Shown piece after piece: positions 40,068 through 49,968 of a stretch of 64,000 bases of DNA. The position numbers were made by a program, and so were the translations under genes. The notes under the pieces were generated by a model, which saw only the letters and a program-made list of their open reading frames with translations, searched no databases and was not told the origin of the DNA. The stretch's first letter is position 1, and the number at the start of each line of letters is the position of its first letter. Origin of the DNA: Rhyzopertha dominica (taxonomy: Eukaryota; Arthropoda; Insecta; Coleoptera; Bostrichidae); the NCBI GenBank assembly GCA_025024175.1, contig QCXZ01000003.1:19426392-19490391 (forward strand), in the 5' to 3' direction.

Positions 40068-41269
40068 ATGCCAGTAACAAGAAGACAATCGGCCAATATG
40101 GAAGCACAACTAGAACAGTTAATGCAAATGATGCAGAAAATGCAAGAAAACATGACAGAGCAGATAAAAGCCTGTCAAGAGGACATGAAAACCGGACAAG
40201 AAGAAATGAAGACAGAATTCAAAATCGGACAGGAAGAAATTAAGAAGAAAATAATAATGGCTGTGCAAGAACAACTTAAAACCGAAATAGAGGAAATCAG
40301 AACAAGCCAAAATAAAATTGAAGAACGGATCGACAGTGTAACAGAAGAGCTTAAAGTTACACAGAATGCAGTCGAAGAGAAAGTGGAGCTTGTCGAAGAA
40401 AAGGTCAACAAAGTAGAGGAAAAACTTTGCAATAAATTCGAAGAAAAAGTTCTACACATGAAAGGAGAATTTGGAAAGGAAATTTTGACAGTAAAAAGAG
40501 ACCTGGAAAGAATGAAAACCCACGGTATGACGTCTTCGCCAGTTATTGGAAATAACAAGATAAAACCACCGACTTATGATGGTCACACATCATTTGAGAC
40601 TTACAAGCTGCAGTTTGAAATGGCAGGAAAGGCAAATAACTGGAGTAATGAAGAAAAGGTTATGGCTTTGGTGGTAGCTCTACGTGGACCGGCTCTTGAT
40701 TTACTTCGTACGCTGCCCGAAGCAGAGAAGGGTGATTACCAGAAGCTTACTGCAGCACTGGAATTGCATTTTGGAGAACAGCACCTACAACAGCTGTTTC
40801 GTACCCAGCTGAAGACCCGTAAACAAAAAGTCGGTGAGACCCTGCAAGACTTCGAAGCGGACGTAAGGAAACTTATGCATCTGGCATATCCGACAGCCCC
40901 AACTGAGCTTGTGGAGGAGCTGGCAACGCGAGTTTTATCGAAGGTGTAAGAGATGACACTGTGAGGAACGCTTTGCTGCTAGCCACTTACACCACTACGA
41001 GAGAAGCCCTAGGGAAAGCTTTGGAGATCGAGGCGGCTTACAAGGCTTCAGCTGCCAACTGGGGCCAGTGTAAGGTACGTGGAACACAGGTCGAAGAGGA
41101 GACCGATTCACTGAAAGCAATCATGCGGGAGTTGAAAGAATTCCTAGCTGCGAATAAATCCGCCGGATGTCAGACCTGCTACCGCTGCGGAAAGACCGGG
41201 CACTTCAAGAGAGACTGCAGGGTGTCACTTCCTGCAGCGTCAAGAAGAAGCCAGCAGCAGGAAAACTAA
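40068..41269 (+). pseudogene. gag: gag, copy 2 (one frameshift)
   Basis: Collinear with the copy 1 gag. The frame breaks at about 40934 by a one-base loss (CGCGAGTTTT where copy 1 has CGCGAAGTTT) and resumes as 40961-41269 with the same CCHC knuckle. The 155 bases before the break differ from copy 1 at about 27 positions, yet only four residues change (S/T, M/L, A/T, L/V). This is the signature of a diverged relative under protein-level selection. Confidence 0.88.
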
Positions 41270-44200
41270 AAACAGTCGGTGTTACGGGGCGCACACCGAC
41301 TGCCCGAGAAGACAAAGCCCCCAAGATTGTTTCCGTCAACCTGCTACGACACAACAACGTGGATAGCCTCACAATGATGACAACCGTGAATGGAAAGAAG
41401 ACGCAAGTGACCGTGGATACTGGAGCTATGGTTTCCATCATAAAGAAGAACATCGCACCGACAGTGAGACCCCTGATGGAGAAGGTTCTTCTGCGAACAG
41501 TGACAGGTGAAACGTCGCCGGCGATAGGTGAAGCTGAGGTTGAAGTGGAACTAGGGCAGCTTCGTATACGTCACAGGGTATTGGTGGCGGACATTGACGA
41601 CGATTTCATCATGGGGATGGACCTGATAGGGAAGTACGGACTTGCATATGATCCAGAAGAGCGGATTCTGAAAATCGGAAACGAGAGCTTCGTGCTAGAA
41701 ACACCTGGAGGCGAAGCAAGGTGCGTGAGGCTATATGCTAGTGAAACCGTCCGAATAAGAGGAAGCAGCGAGCAGATCATCAACGCTGCGATGGGGAACG
41801 ATCTTGGGAGCTGCGTTGGATTAGTAGAACCGACTGAAGACTCACACAAACACTTGTTGGTTGCAAGAACGCTTATCAAGACCTCCAAGACGGTGCCGGT
41901 GAGGATTGCAAACATCGCTCCTGTGGGAACGACAATAAGAAAAGGAGATCTTTTGGCAACATGTACTCCCGTAACGAGGATAAACACCTGTGAGGATATG
42001 GAAGACACGCAGAAGACGCCAAGAACGCCGGCACAGCTCAACATCGATTTGAAACATCGTTACCAAGTGATGAAGCACGAAGAGCCCGAGATATTCTAGC
42101 GATGCTATCAACATGGTTTGGCCGAACCGGACACACCCAATGGGGAAATTACAGACATTCGTCCAGCAACAGGTCAATACCGGAGATGCCCAACCTATTT
42201 CGAACAGGCACCTAGGAGACTACCACTGGCAAGACAAGAACAGGTTGAGAAGATGGTGAAAGAAATGACGGAGCAAGGTGTAATCGAGGAGTCCAACAGT
42301 CCATGGTCTTCACCAGTGGTTCTCGTCACCAAGAAGGATGGATCGCTCCGATTCTGTGTTGACTACCGAAAGCTGAATGACATAACGAAGAAGGACAGTT
42401 ATCCCCTACCCAGAATCGACGACACATTGACCACTCTTTCCGGATCTACATGGTTTTCAACACTGGATTTGAAAAGTGGATACTGCAGGTTGGGATCCAT
42501 CCAGAAGACAAAGAGAAGACTGCTTTCACCACCAGTTGCGGTCTTTACCAGTTCACGGTAATGCCATTTGGCCTCTGCAACGCTCCGGCTACATTTGAGA
42601 GACTAATGGAACTGGTATTACGTGGACTCACTTGGAAAACCTGCCTGGTCTACCTGGACGACGTTATGGTTATGGCCGTGATTTTGAAGAGCATTTAAAG
42701 AACCTACAAGAAGTATTCGACCGGTTTAGAGCAGCCAACCTGAAGCTGAACCCGAAGAAGTGTGCACTTTTCCAGAAGAAAGTGGAATTCCTTGGCCATA
42801 CGGTTTCTGCGGATGGGATTCAGACCAGTGATGACAAGATCAAGGCAATCCGCGATTGGCCACGTCCTCGGGATAAGCATGAAGTGAGGAGTTTTCTGGG
42901 AATTTGTACGTATTACAGAAGATTTGTGGAAGGGTTCGCTAAAATCGCGGCACCATTACACCAACTTACGGAACCGAAGACGACTTTTGCATGGAGCCAC
43001 GTTCATGAGGAAGCCTTCAGGAAGTTGAAGTCAGCCTTGTGCAGTAGTCCAATTTTGGCATACCCCCGAAGACACGGAAAGTTTATTCTGGAGACAGATG
43101 CCAGCAAGGTTGGGATTGGAGCTGTACTATCTCAGGTACAGGACGGCGAAGAAAAAGTAATAGAGTATTACAGCAAAGCCCTAACTAAGCCTGAGAGGAA
43201 CTACTGCGTCACGAGAAAAGAACTTCTGGCTATCGTGAAGTCCGTAGACCACTTCCATAAGTACCTGTACGGACGGGATTTCCTCATAAGGACGGACCAT
43301 GCAGCATTATCCTGGCTACTACGATTGAAGAACCCNGAGGGACAAGTCGCGAGGTGGATGGAGAGACTGCAGCAGTACGACTTCAAAATCCAGCATCGTC
43401 CAGGCAGGCATCATAACAACGCTGATGCCTTGTCGAGAAGACCGTGTGGAGAATGCAAACACTGCAGGAAGGTGGATGAACGAGAAGGCACGGTGGATAT
43501 AAGAGCAGTCACCATCACACAAAGCGAGGAGTGGACTACCGAGAAAGTCAGAACGGCTCAGCAGGAAGACAGCGACGTGGGTCCCCTCCTGAAATGGAAA
43601 GAAGAAAACAGACAACGACCTGGATGGGAAGAGGTGTCTCCAGAAAGTCCGACCCTAAAAGCGATGTGGGTTCAGTGGGAATCCCTGCGAGTAGAAAATG
43701 GCCTGTTGAAGAGAGCGTGGGAGAGCGCCGATGGGAGGAATGTTACCATGCAGTTGGTAGTACCCAAGGAGTATGTACCTAAAGTTTTGGAAGAGGTACA
43801 TGGAGGATCATCGGGCGCCCACCTGGGAGTGAACAAAACCTTGGGCAAAGTTCGTGAGCGTTTCTACTGGGTACACTGCCGAGAAGATGTGGAAAAGTGG
43901 TGCAGGAAATGCTCAACCTGCGCTGCTACCAAAGGACCGACAACACGCCTGAAGGGAAGGATGAAGCAGTACAATGTTGGAGCACCATTCGAAAGGATTG
44001 CGATTGATGTCGCCGGACCATTTCCTACGACCACCAGCAACAACAAGTACATCCTCGTTGCTATGGACTACTTCAGCAAGTGGCCAGAAGCCTATGCTAT
44101 ACCCAACCAGGAGGCTTCAACAGTGGCTCAAGTTCTCGTCGATAATTTGGTATGCAGATTTGGAGTGCCACTGGAACTGCATTCTGACCAAGGAAGAAAC

Positions 44201-44848
44201 TTCGAGTCCAGGGTGTTTCAAGAACTCTGTCACTTGCTGGGTATTACTAAAACCAGAACAACACCGCTTCACCCGCAATCAGATGGAATGGTCGAGCGAT
44301 TTAACCGGACAATGGAACAGTTTCTCTCCAAGGTTGTGGAGCGACACCAGACGGACTGGGATAAGCATCTTCCTCTGTTTTTGATGGCATATAGAGCGGC
44401 CATCCACGAGACTACGGGGCAGACACCGGCGAAAGTAGTTCTAGGAAGAGAACTAAGGTTGCCTTGCGATTTGGTGTTTGGCTCTGCGGGAACATCCAAT
44501 GAAGAGGGAGCAACTAGTTACGTCGAAAATCTTCGGGAGTCGCTATTGATAACACACCAGCTGGTGAGACAGAGAATGAACATTGCGAGCGATCGCATGA
44601 AAGCTCGGTACGATGTCAGAGCCAATCCCAGACAGTTCAACGAAGGAGACTTAGTGTGGCTCTACAATCCACAAAGGAAGAAGGGGCTTTCACCTAAGTT
44701 ATCGCCATCCTGGGAAGGACCCTACCGTATAGTGAAAAGGATTAACGATGTAGTTTATAGAATCCAGCGCAGCCCAAGATCGAAGATGAAGGTGGTACAC
44801 TTGAATCGTTTAAGTGAGTACCACGGAAATGTTGAAGACTGGAACTGA
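41167..44848 (+). pseudogene. pol: pro-pol, copy 2 (several frameshifts)
   Basis: The protease (VDTGAMVSII) reads through the pro-RT joint without the stop found in copy 1. The frame then breaks at about 42050-42060 inside a cluster of small indels (to about 42200), again at about 42485 (loss of one G before CAGGTTGGG), and at about 42673 (loss of one G within the codons after YLDDVMVM). From there to the stop at 44846-44848 RNase H and integrase are open and match copy 1, apart from one N at 43336. All breaks are one- to few-base indels, many in runs, as expected for residual sequencing errors as much as for decay. Confidence 0.88.
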
Positions 44849-44866
44849 TCGGGACGATCAGTCTTT

Positions 44867-44879
44867 AAGGAGGGGGTAG
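44867..44879 (+). promoter_or_regulatory. Polypurine tract, copy 2
   Basis: The same AAGGAGGGGGTAG as in copy 1, directly before the 3' LTR. Confidence 0.85.
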
Positions 44880-45312
44880 TGCAACGCAGAGTCAGTGGTA
44901 TCACGGCCCGCTCAACGCCTGTGGGCAGGCAACCCGACGTGCTAGAGTGTTCGAGATTAATCTATGCGAAAGGCTCTAGTAAAGTCTAGGAAGGTTCGAA
45001 ATCGAGAGCCTTCGCGAATGTGCCAGACACGCCAAGTAAGTGGGGAGTCTGCGGATATATAAGCGGCCAGAGACGGAAGTGAGAGAGTTAGACAGTCTAT
45101 GAACGCGCGAGTTTTGAAAGTGACGGAAAGTGAGATTTAAGTGTTGTANCNTGATATAAGTAAACTGTAGTGTTTTTAAAAGTAGTGTATAGTTGAGTAA
45201 AGTTTGTTAATTGTTAAAGTAATTGTGAATAGTGCTTGTTAGTGTTTTAGAACTGTTAAATAAAGTGTTTTAAATCAGAAATCCAGAATTTTCGAACCCG
45301 AATTTCGTAACA
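44880..45312 (+). repeat. 3' LTR, copy 2
   Basis: It matches the LTRs of copy 1. Two ambiguous bases stand at 45149 and 45151. It is followed by ATAT and the duplicated flank. Confidence 0.93.
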
Positions 45313-46040
45313 ATATATTTATTTACTTAAACCAGAAATCTACAAATGTGAATTCTGCAGAAAAGAACTCATGCATAGGTCCTTGTATATTCTCTGTTTA
45401 TCAAAGACAGGTGATTTGTATAGGTACATTTTTTCTGCCATGCAAGTATAAAAATAACTATGAGGAAATACTTGAAAAATCAAGAATGTACATGAATATG
45501 TTTTTTTATCGAAGGAGAATGTGTATATGTGTATTTCTGTAAGAATCCTATTTGCCTTAGGTTTTTACAGAATATATCTACTTAAAAACCTAGTTCTGCG
45601 CTTATATATTCATCTACATTTTGTAGTATTACAAGATTTTGACAAAATAATTATTAAATTATTATTATTATTATAGCTTTTTCTTAAAATAGGAAGATAA
45701 TTTTTTCCTTGTTTTAAATAGGGGTAATCTCTTTACCATAATTATTGTGCTCTACTGTTACTATATCTATAAGTATTAATTAAATTAGATATTTGTATAT
45801 TGTCAAACTATGGTGATAATGCACTATGAACACTCAATATATCATCAAACAATATATTTCTATTGTGTCTGTCTGAATATTTTAATGTGAACTGATGGAC
45901 GGCGCTAAAGATTTGCATGGAGTACTGTGTCGGACAGCACCACTATGTTTGCTTAAATCACTGTCGGACAGCGCTCTAAACAGTGCCTTATATTCATGTC
46001 TATAGTGGGGGTGTCAAACTTTCCACGCATGCGTACTTAA

Positions 46041-46741
46041 GGCTGCGATCCTGAAGAAAGATCCATCCGAGATAACGATAGAAAGAGAACCACAATTATT
46101 CTACAAAACAGGACCACTCCATAATTATACTGCACTGATATCTGAAAACGGTCTTATTCGAAAGATCGTGATCGACATTTTCGCGTAAGCTATTTTTTAT
46201 GTGCAAACTAAGTGATACAATAACCAAAATTCGTAAAAGTGTAGGCTAGAAATCAAGGAGGAAGTATAGCAGGAGGGAGCGCGGCCGTAAGCCCAATGTA
46301 AAATATTTCGCACCACGCCAGACACCTTTTATTACTCTGTTACGACTTGCGCAGTCGGGAATCTCTACAAACCGCTGGCACACGACGCTTGTTTTCAACA
46401 ACCACAGGCCGTAATCGTAGTCGCGAAACACCTTTTATTGCCCTAAACCTCGTGGCGCGCGCGACCAGTTTTTCAAACCGACGCGCGACGCTCCCTCCTG
46501 TTATTCTTCCTCCTTGCTAGAAATAATCTAAAAGGTAGAACTCAATTATTTTAGCAAAAAAATATTGAGTATATTGATTTGAGAAATACTTTAGGCTCTA
46601 GCTGAACCTTTTATCTTTGAGATAAGCATACATTTATCTCTAATAGGTATTCAGTAGTTCTTAGGTGCTGCTGTTTGTAAAAATAGTTTCTTTTCTCTCG
46701 GTAATTTGAATATATCTTTCTCTCTCTCCAGGGTCCCAGCC
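46041..46741. mobile_element. TTAA-flanked repeat with nested MITE (second copy)
   Basis: The same as 38097-38795, with TTAA at 46037-46040 and 46742-46745. The nested 263-bp MITE is at 46254-46516, flanked by CTAGAAAT. Confidence 0.7.
46254..46516. mobile_element. 263-bp MITE (second copy)
   Basis: The same ends (CAAGGAGGAAG…CTTCCTCCTTG) and the same 8-bp CTAGAAAT duplication as 38310-38572; one substitution was noticed in the GC-rich interior. Confidence 0.88.
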
Positions 46742-47689
46742 TTAATGGATAATGGAACGCGTTCCGATAATTAGCCGCTCCTCACTCCTCAGTCCTCACA
46801 TAAGTGCCGGCAAAACAATAACAACCGCTTCGCTAAAACGAAAATATAACGTTCCACAAATCGTATCCGACCAACAAAACTTCAGATCCAACACTTCTTC
46901 TTGACCAACCGCAAACGCCCGCTTTTTGATAGCTGATCGTAAAAATATCAACAGGTCAGCCAGGAAATAAATAAACTACCACTACGTACCCACAAATTCT
47001 TTATCCGATTGTCCGTTGTCCTTGTGGCTGATGGCATGCTTCTACGAGTTTACCCGATGACGCACAGAGCGCAGACGCTTGCTTGAAAATTGAGATTCTT
47101 CTACAGAGTTTATATCAATATTTCATGTATCCATGGGGTTTATGGAAGTTATCGATTAAATCAATTTGCCGCCTCCCAGGAAAGTGACGTATACTGGTCA
47201 TCTGTCGATTTTTTAATTATTGGATATTCTATGTTTGATATATTTTATTATGTACTATCGCCGTGCATATTGTAGCTTAGCAGCAGTTACAAAAAGGCGT
47301 CACAAAGAATTCAGAAATCAACGCCGCCCGCGTGGCATGAATCATTTATAGAAGCCTTGTATTTATATGATCGAAAATTGAAATCCATTCAGAACTTAAG
47401 ACCACGGCAAGCTAATTAAATACCGCATTTTATAAGGTATTAGAAAATGCTGTCGACCTAAACTAACGACCTTTGTAAAATGCGATAAAGCTTATAACTA
47501 AGTACTGCAAAACAGATGAATGATGGCGAGCGGTGGGGATGAGACACGTTGGCGCCAGCCTTAGATAGTGCCGACAATTATTGTATACCAGTGGCGGCGC
47601 AAACAAACATTTTTTGATTTCCACGCAAAGTGGTGTTTGGGAAAAAGGAATACAGGAAACATTATTATTGTGTAATTAAGTAAACAAAA

Positions 47690-48700
47690 TAACAAAATTA
47701 ACTCGATGGGATTCATATCCGGGTGGTAGGGTGGTAAGCGTAAAACTGTTATGTCCATGACTTTGACGCTTTTTGTTATTATTAATAATTTCGTACAGTT
47801 TTTCAAAGTTTCAAACTGTTTAGATCGAAATTAATGTTACGATCAGTAAGCCATCGCACCATATCTGCATTCTTTGAATTCGACTAGGGTGCTGGATTGA
47901 TTTGCACATTATGGTAGGGCGCGTTATCAATAACAATGACCGAATTCCTTGGTAAATTGGGAATTAACATGTTTTCCAGCCAATTTCCTTAATTACCAGA
48001 ATTCATTTCTGAATGGTAATCATCCTTTTTGTTCTCGACTTGAACATTATTAATAGGTATCCAGGTAAGAACCCCTTTTCCCATCCTGCGTGTATGATTA
48101 TAAGCCTCTGAGCTTTGGACATATTTGCAAATAACCCTTTTGTCGAATTATCCGTCCAGTTTTTCGATGAAGTGTGTCCACTATGCAGTTAAGTTTCGTC
48201 CAGATATACTTGCTATACTTGGTGTATTCTGACTTCGGAAATATTTTATTTTCTCCAAATAAGAAATTCGAAGTGATCTGATGTCGTGCCTTTCGATTAG
48301 CACTTTCCGATTATTTTGAGTTCTCCTCCACCTGAATCCCATGTTGTGCAGTAAAACCACAAAGTTTCGTTCGATCCATACTAATTCAAGTCAGTTCGTA
48401 TCTTCTGNTTTAATTGTGCTACTGTCACATGATTTCCTTCGGTTTTGTGAAATTCGTGCACAATATGACGCAAATCAGTCTTCTTGTATTCCGGAAAATC
48501 GGCAGTCAGGCTACTCTTCCTCGGTCTGTTCTTTCCAGGAGAAATGAACTGTGGTTTTCCATTATTTTCCGATGCACTGCAATCACCTTCACGAACAATC
48601 CTCTCGATAGTTCTGACAGAGATTCCTGTAGCAATAGATATTGTGTCTTACATTTCACACTTTCAAGAGTATCTGAGGCACCGCTTTAATTTTTAAAATA
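47690..48700 (-). pseudogene. IS630-type DDE transposase pseudogene
   Basis: Read from 48700 downwards the family pattern is almost complete. An N-terminal helix-turn-helix (TISIATGISVRTIERIVREG) leads into GKNRPRKSS. GFRWRRTQNNRKVL and an IERHDIRSL-type segment follow. LDET (first Asp, with the following codon a stop) leads to HSGHTSSKNWTDNSTKG and then AQRLIIIHAGWEKGFLPGYLL. NLPRNSVIVIDNAPYHN carries the second Asp, and TVLRLPPYHPDMNPIELI the third acidic residue. At least six frame changes or stops separate the pieces, so no active protein is made. All three catalytic acids can still be seen. Known relatives are common in hemipteran and other insect genomes. Confidence 0.8.
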
Positions 48701-48848
48701 ATAAAACACACGGTACCTACACTACTTCCCTCGTTTGACTTCGCACTTTTTTTCGTCGCCCGACGTCTTGCACAATTTTCAGTCACGATACGACCACACG
48801 CGATTACAGCAAGTATGTACTACCGTTACGCCGGCACTGGTTCTGAGT

Positions 48849-48909
48849 CAGTGAGGTGTAAACATATACATATAACAACATATAACAACATATATATAAC
48901 ACCTCACTG
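48849..48909. mobile_element. 61-bp MITE with 8-bp target duplication
   Basis: It begins CAGTGAGGTGT and ends with the perfect reverse complement, and the middle is a (A)CATATAACA/TATA repeat. It is flanked by TTCTGAGT on both sides (48841-48848 and 48910-48917). CAGTG ends and an 8-bp target are hAT-like. It sits inside the IS630-type element. Confidence 0.85.
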
Positions 48910-48973
48910 TTCTGAGTTGCAAACGCGTTTATGCGCAGCCCCCACCGCTCGACATCATTCATCTGTTTTGCAG

Positions 48974-49313
48974 TACCTATAATTACTATAATATAGGTGC
49001 CTATATAACAATATAACTACAAACAACGGTGAAAACGTTGATTCATTCATCTTTGTGAAATCAGGAAAGTGCTTGGAACCAATTACATAAAAAATTAAAA
49101 ATGCTCGATAAAATTTTATGTATTTTTTTTTACTCACTATGTAAAACAGCGAATCATAAAAAGATCACCGCACCATTTCACATTTTCAGTGATGAATTTA
49201 TTATGATTCATGATTCATAAGTAATGAAATGATGCTACCGATAGCCAGACTATAAAGCAAATGCTTGTTGAAATCTAAAGATCTCCGTGTCTAAAAAGTT
49301 GTCTCAATGTAAA
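48974..49313. other. No recognisable gene
   Basis: AT-rich spacer between the transposon and the hairpin repeat upstream of TPR. Confidence 0.4.
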
Positions 49314-49494
49314 GGCCCCGTTGCACAAAGCGTGGTTAACCAGAACCAGACCCCCTGGTTAACACGAGGTTAACCATCCGTTGCCATAGGCAGCACCAAT
49401 GAAGAACCCTTAAAAAGAACCGTTTCCATGACAACTGCCCGTTGACCGCGTGTTAACCAGGGGGTCTGGTTAACTACGCTTTGTGCAACGCGGC
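49314..49494. repeat. 180-bp hairpin MITE upstream of TPR
   Basis: The left arm (GTTGCACAAAGCG, GGTTAACCAG, ACCCCCTGGTTAACACG) is the reverse complement of the right arm (TTAACCAGGGGGTCTGGTTAACTACGCTTTGTGCAACG). The GGCC/GGC plus CGTTGCACAAAG ends resemble PIF/Harbinger-type MITEs, but the target duplication is not clear. It lies about 310-490 bp before the TPR start codon, so it may be within the promoter. Confidence 0.75.
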
Positions 49495-49802
49495 AAAAGT
49501 GTTTTAAACCGATTCGAGTATACGGGAATTCGAATATTAGCTTATTCCAAATAGATGTTCTGGTAAACATGACAACATTGCAGTGATGCTGCTGCGCAAT
49601 AGCGTGAAGTGAGCGTGAAAACAACTCGTTCTTGGAGTTCATGGATGTCGAATGGTTCATTCTTGAGCCGGCGTGTTTTATTCGAATTTCGTTTTTGTGA
49701 TGTATTCAACGTGCTGTAATCGTAGCTTATGCGTTTAAGTATACAGTTTTGTGGGTAATGTATTAGACTTCGTTAATGGTGTAAGAGTGTTAAGAAAGAA
49801 CA

Positions 49803-49968
49803 ATGGAAGATAAAGGCGGTGGAAATGTTCTTTCGGCAGTTCTGTCTGAAAGCGAGTGGCGGGATATACCATCGCAAACGGCAAAAAAGTTGCGCTCCTT
49901 CGTAGAAAAACAGATTGAGGAATTTCTAACCGTAAAAGCAGTTCTAGAAACTAACCGCTACAACGCAG
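49803..49968 (+). CDS. Mtor: TPR exon 1 (coding)
   Basis: ATG at 49803 (context AACAATGG). It encodes the N terminus through RYNA and one base of Glu. The donor GTAACC starts at 49969 and the intron is only 80 bp. Confidence 0.9.

Larger units (their letters stand above)
39550..45312 (+). mobile_element. Ty3/gypsy LTR retrotransposon, copy 2 (frame-damaged)
   Basis: The same structure and same ATAT target duplication as copy 1 (39546-39549 and 45313-45316). Differences concentrate in the left part: 5' LTR changes, a shortened primer-site region, a diverged 155-bp patch in gag, and many small indels near 42055-42200. From about 42700 rightward it is almost identical to copy 1. It is probably the same locus assembled twice, with a chimeric or poorly polished left part. 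Confidence 0.93.
45313..47391. repeat. Flank of copy 2, duplicate of 37371-39445
   Basis: About 99% identical to the earlier flank. Beyond 47391 the sequence continues without a break (GAACTTAAGACC), whereas the earlier copy stops at the N gap. Confidence 0.92.
47505..48973 (-). mobile_element. IS630/Tc1-type DNA transposon with 34-bp terminal repeats
   Basis: It begins CTGCAAAACAGATGAATGAT and ends with the reverse complement; 33 of 34 terminal positions match (the inner part is CGAGCGGTGGGG). TA stands on both sides (47503-47504 and 48974-48975). It contains one decayed transposase on the minus strand and a 61-bp MITE near its right end. The left end lies about 110 bp beyond the duplicated gypsy flank. 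Confidence 0.9.
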
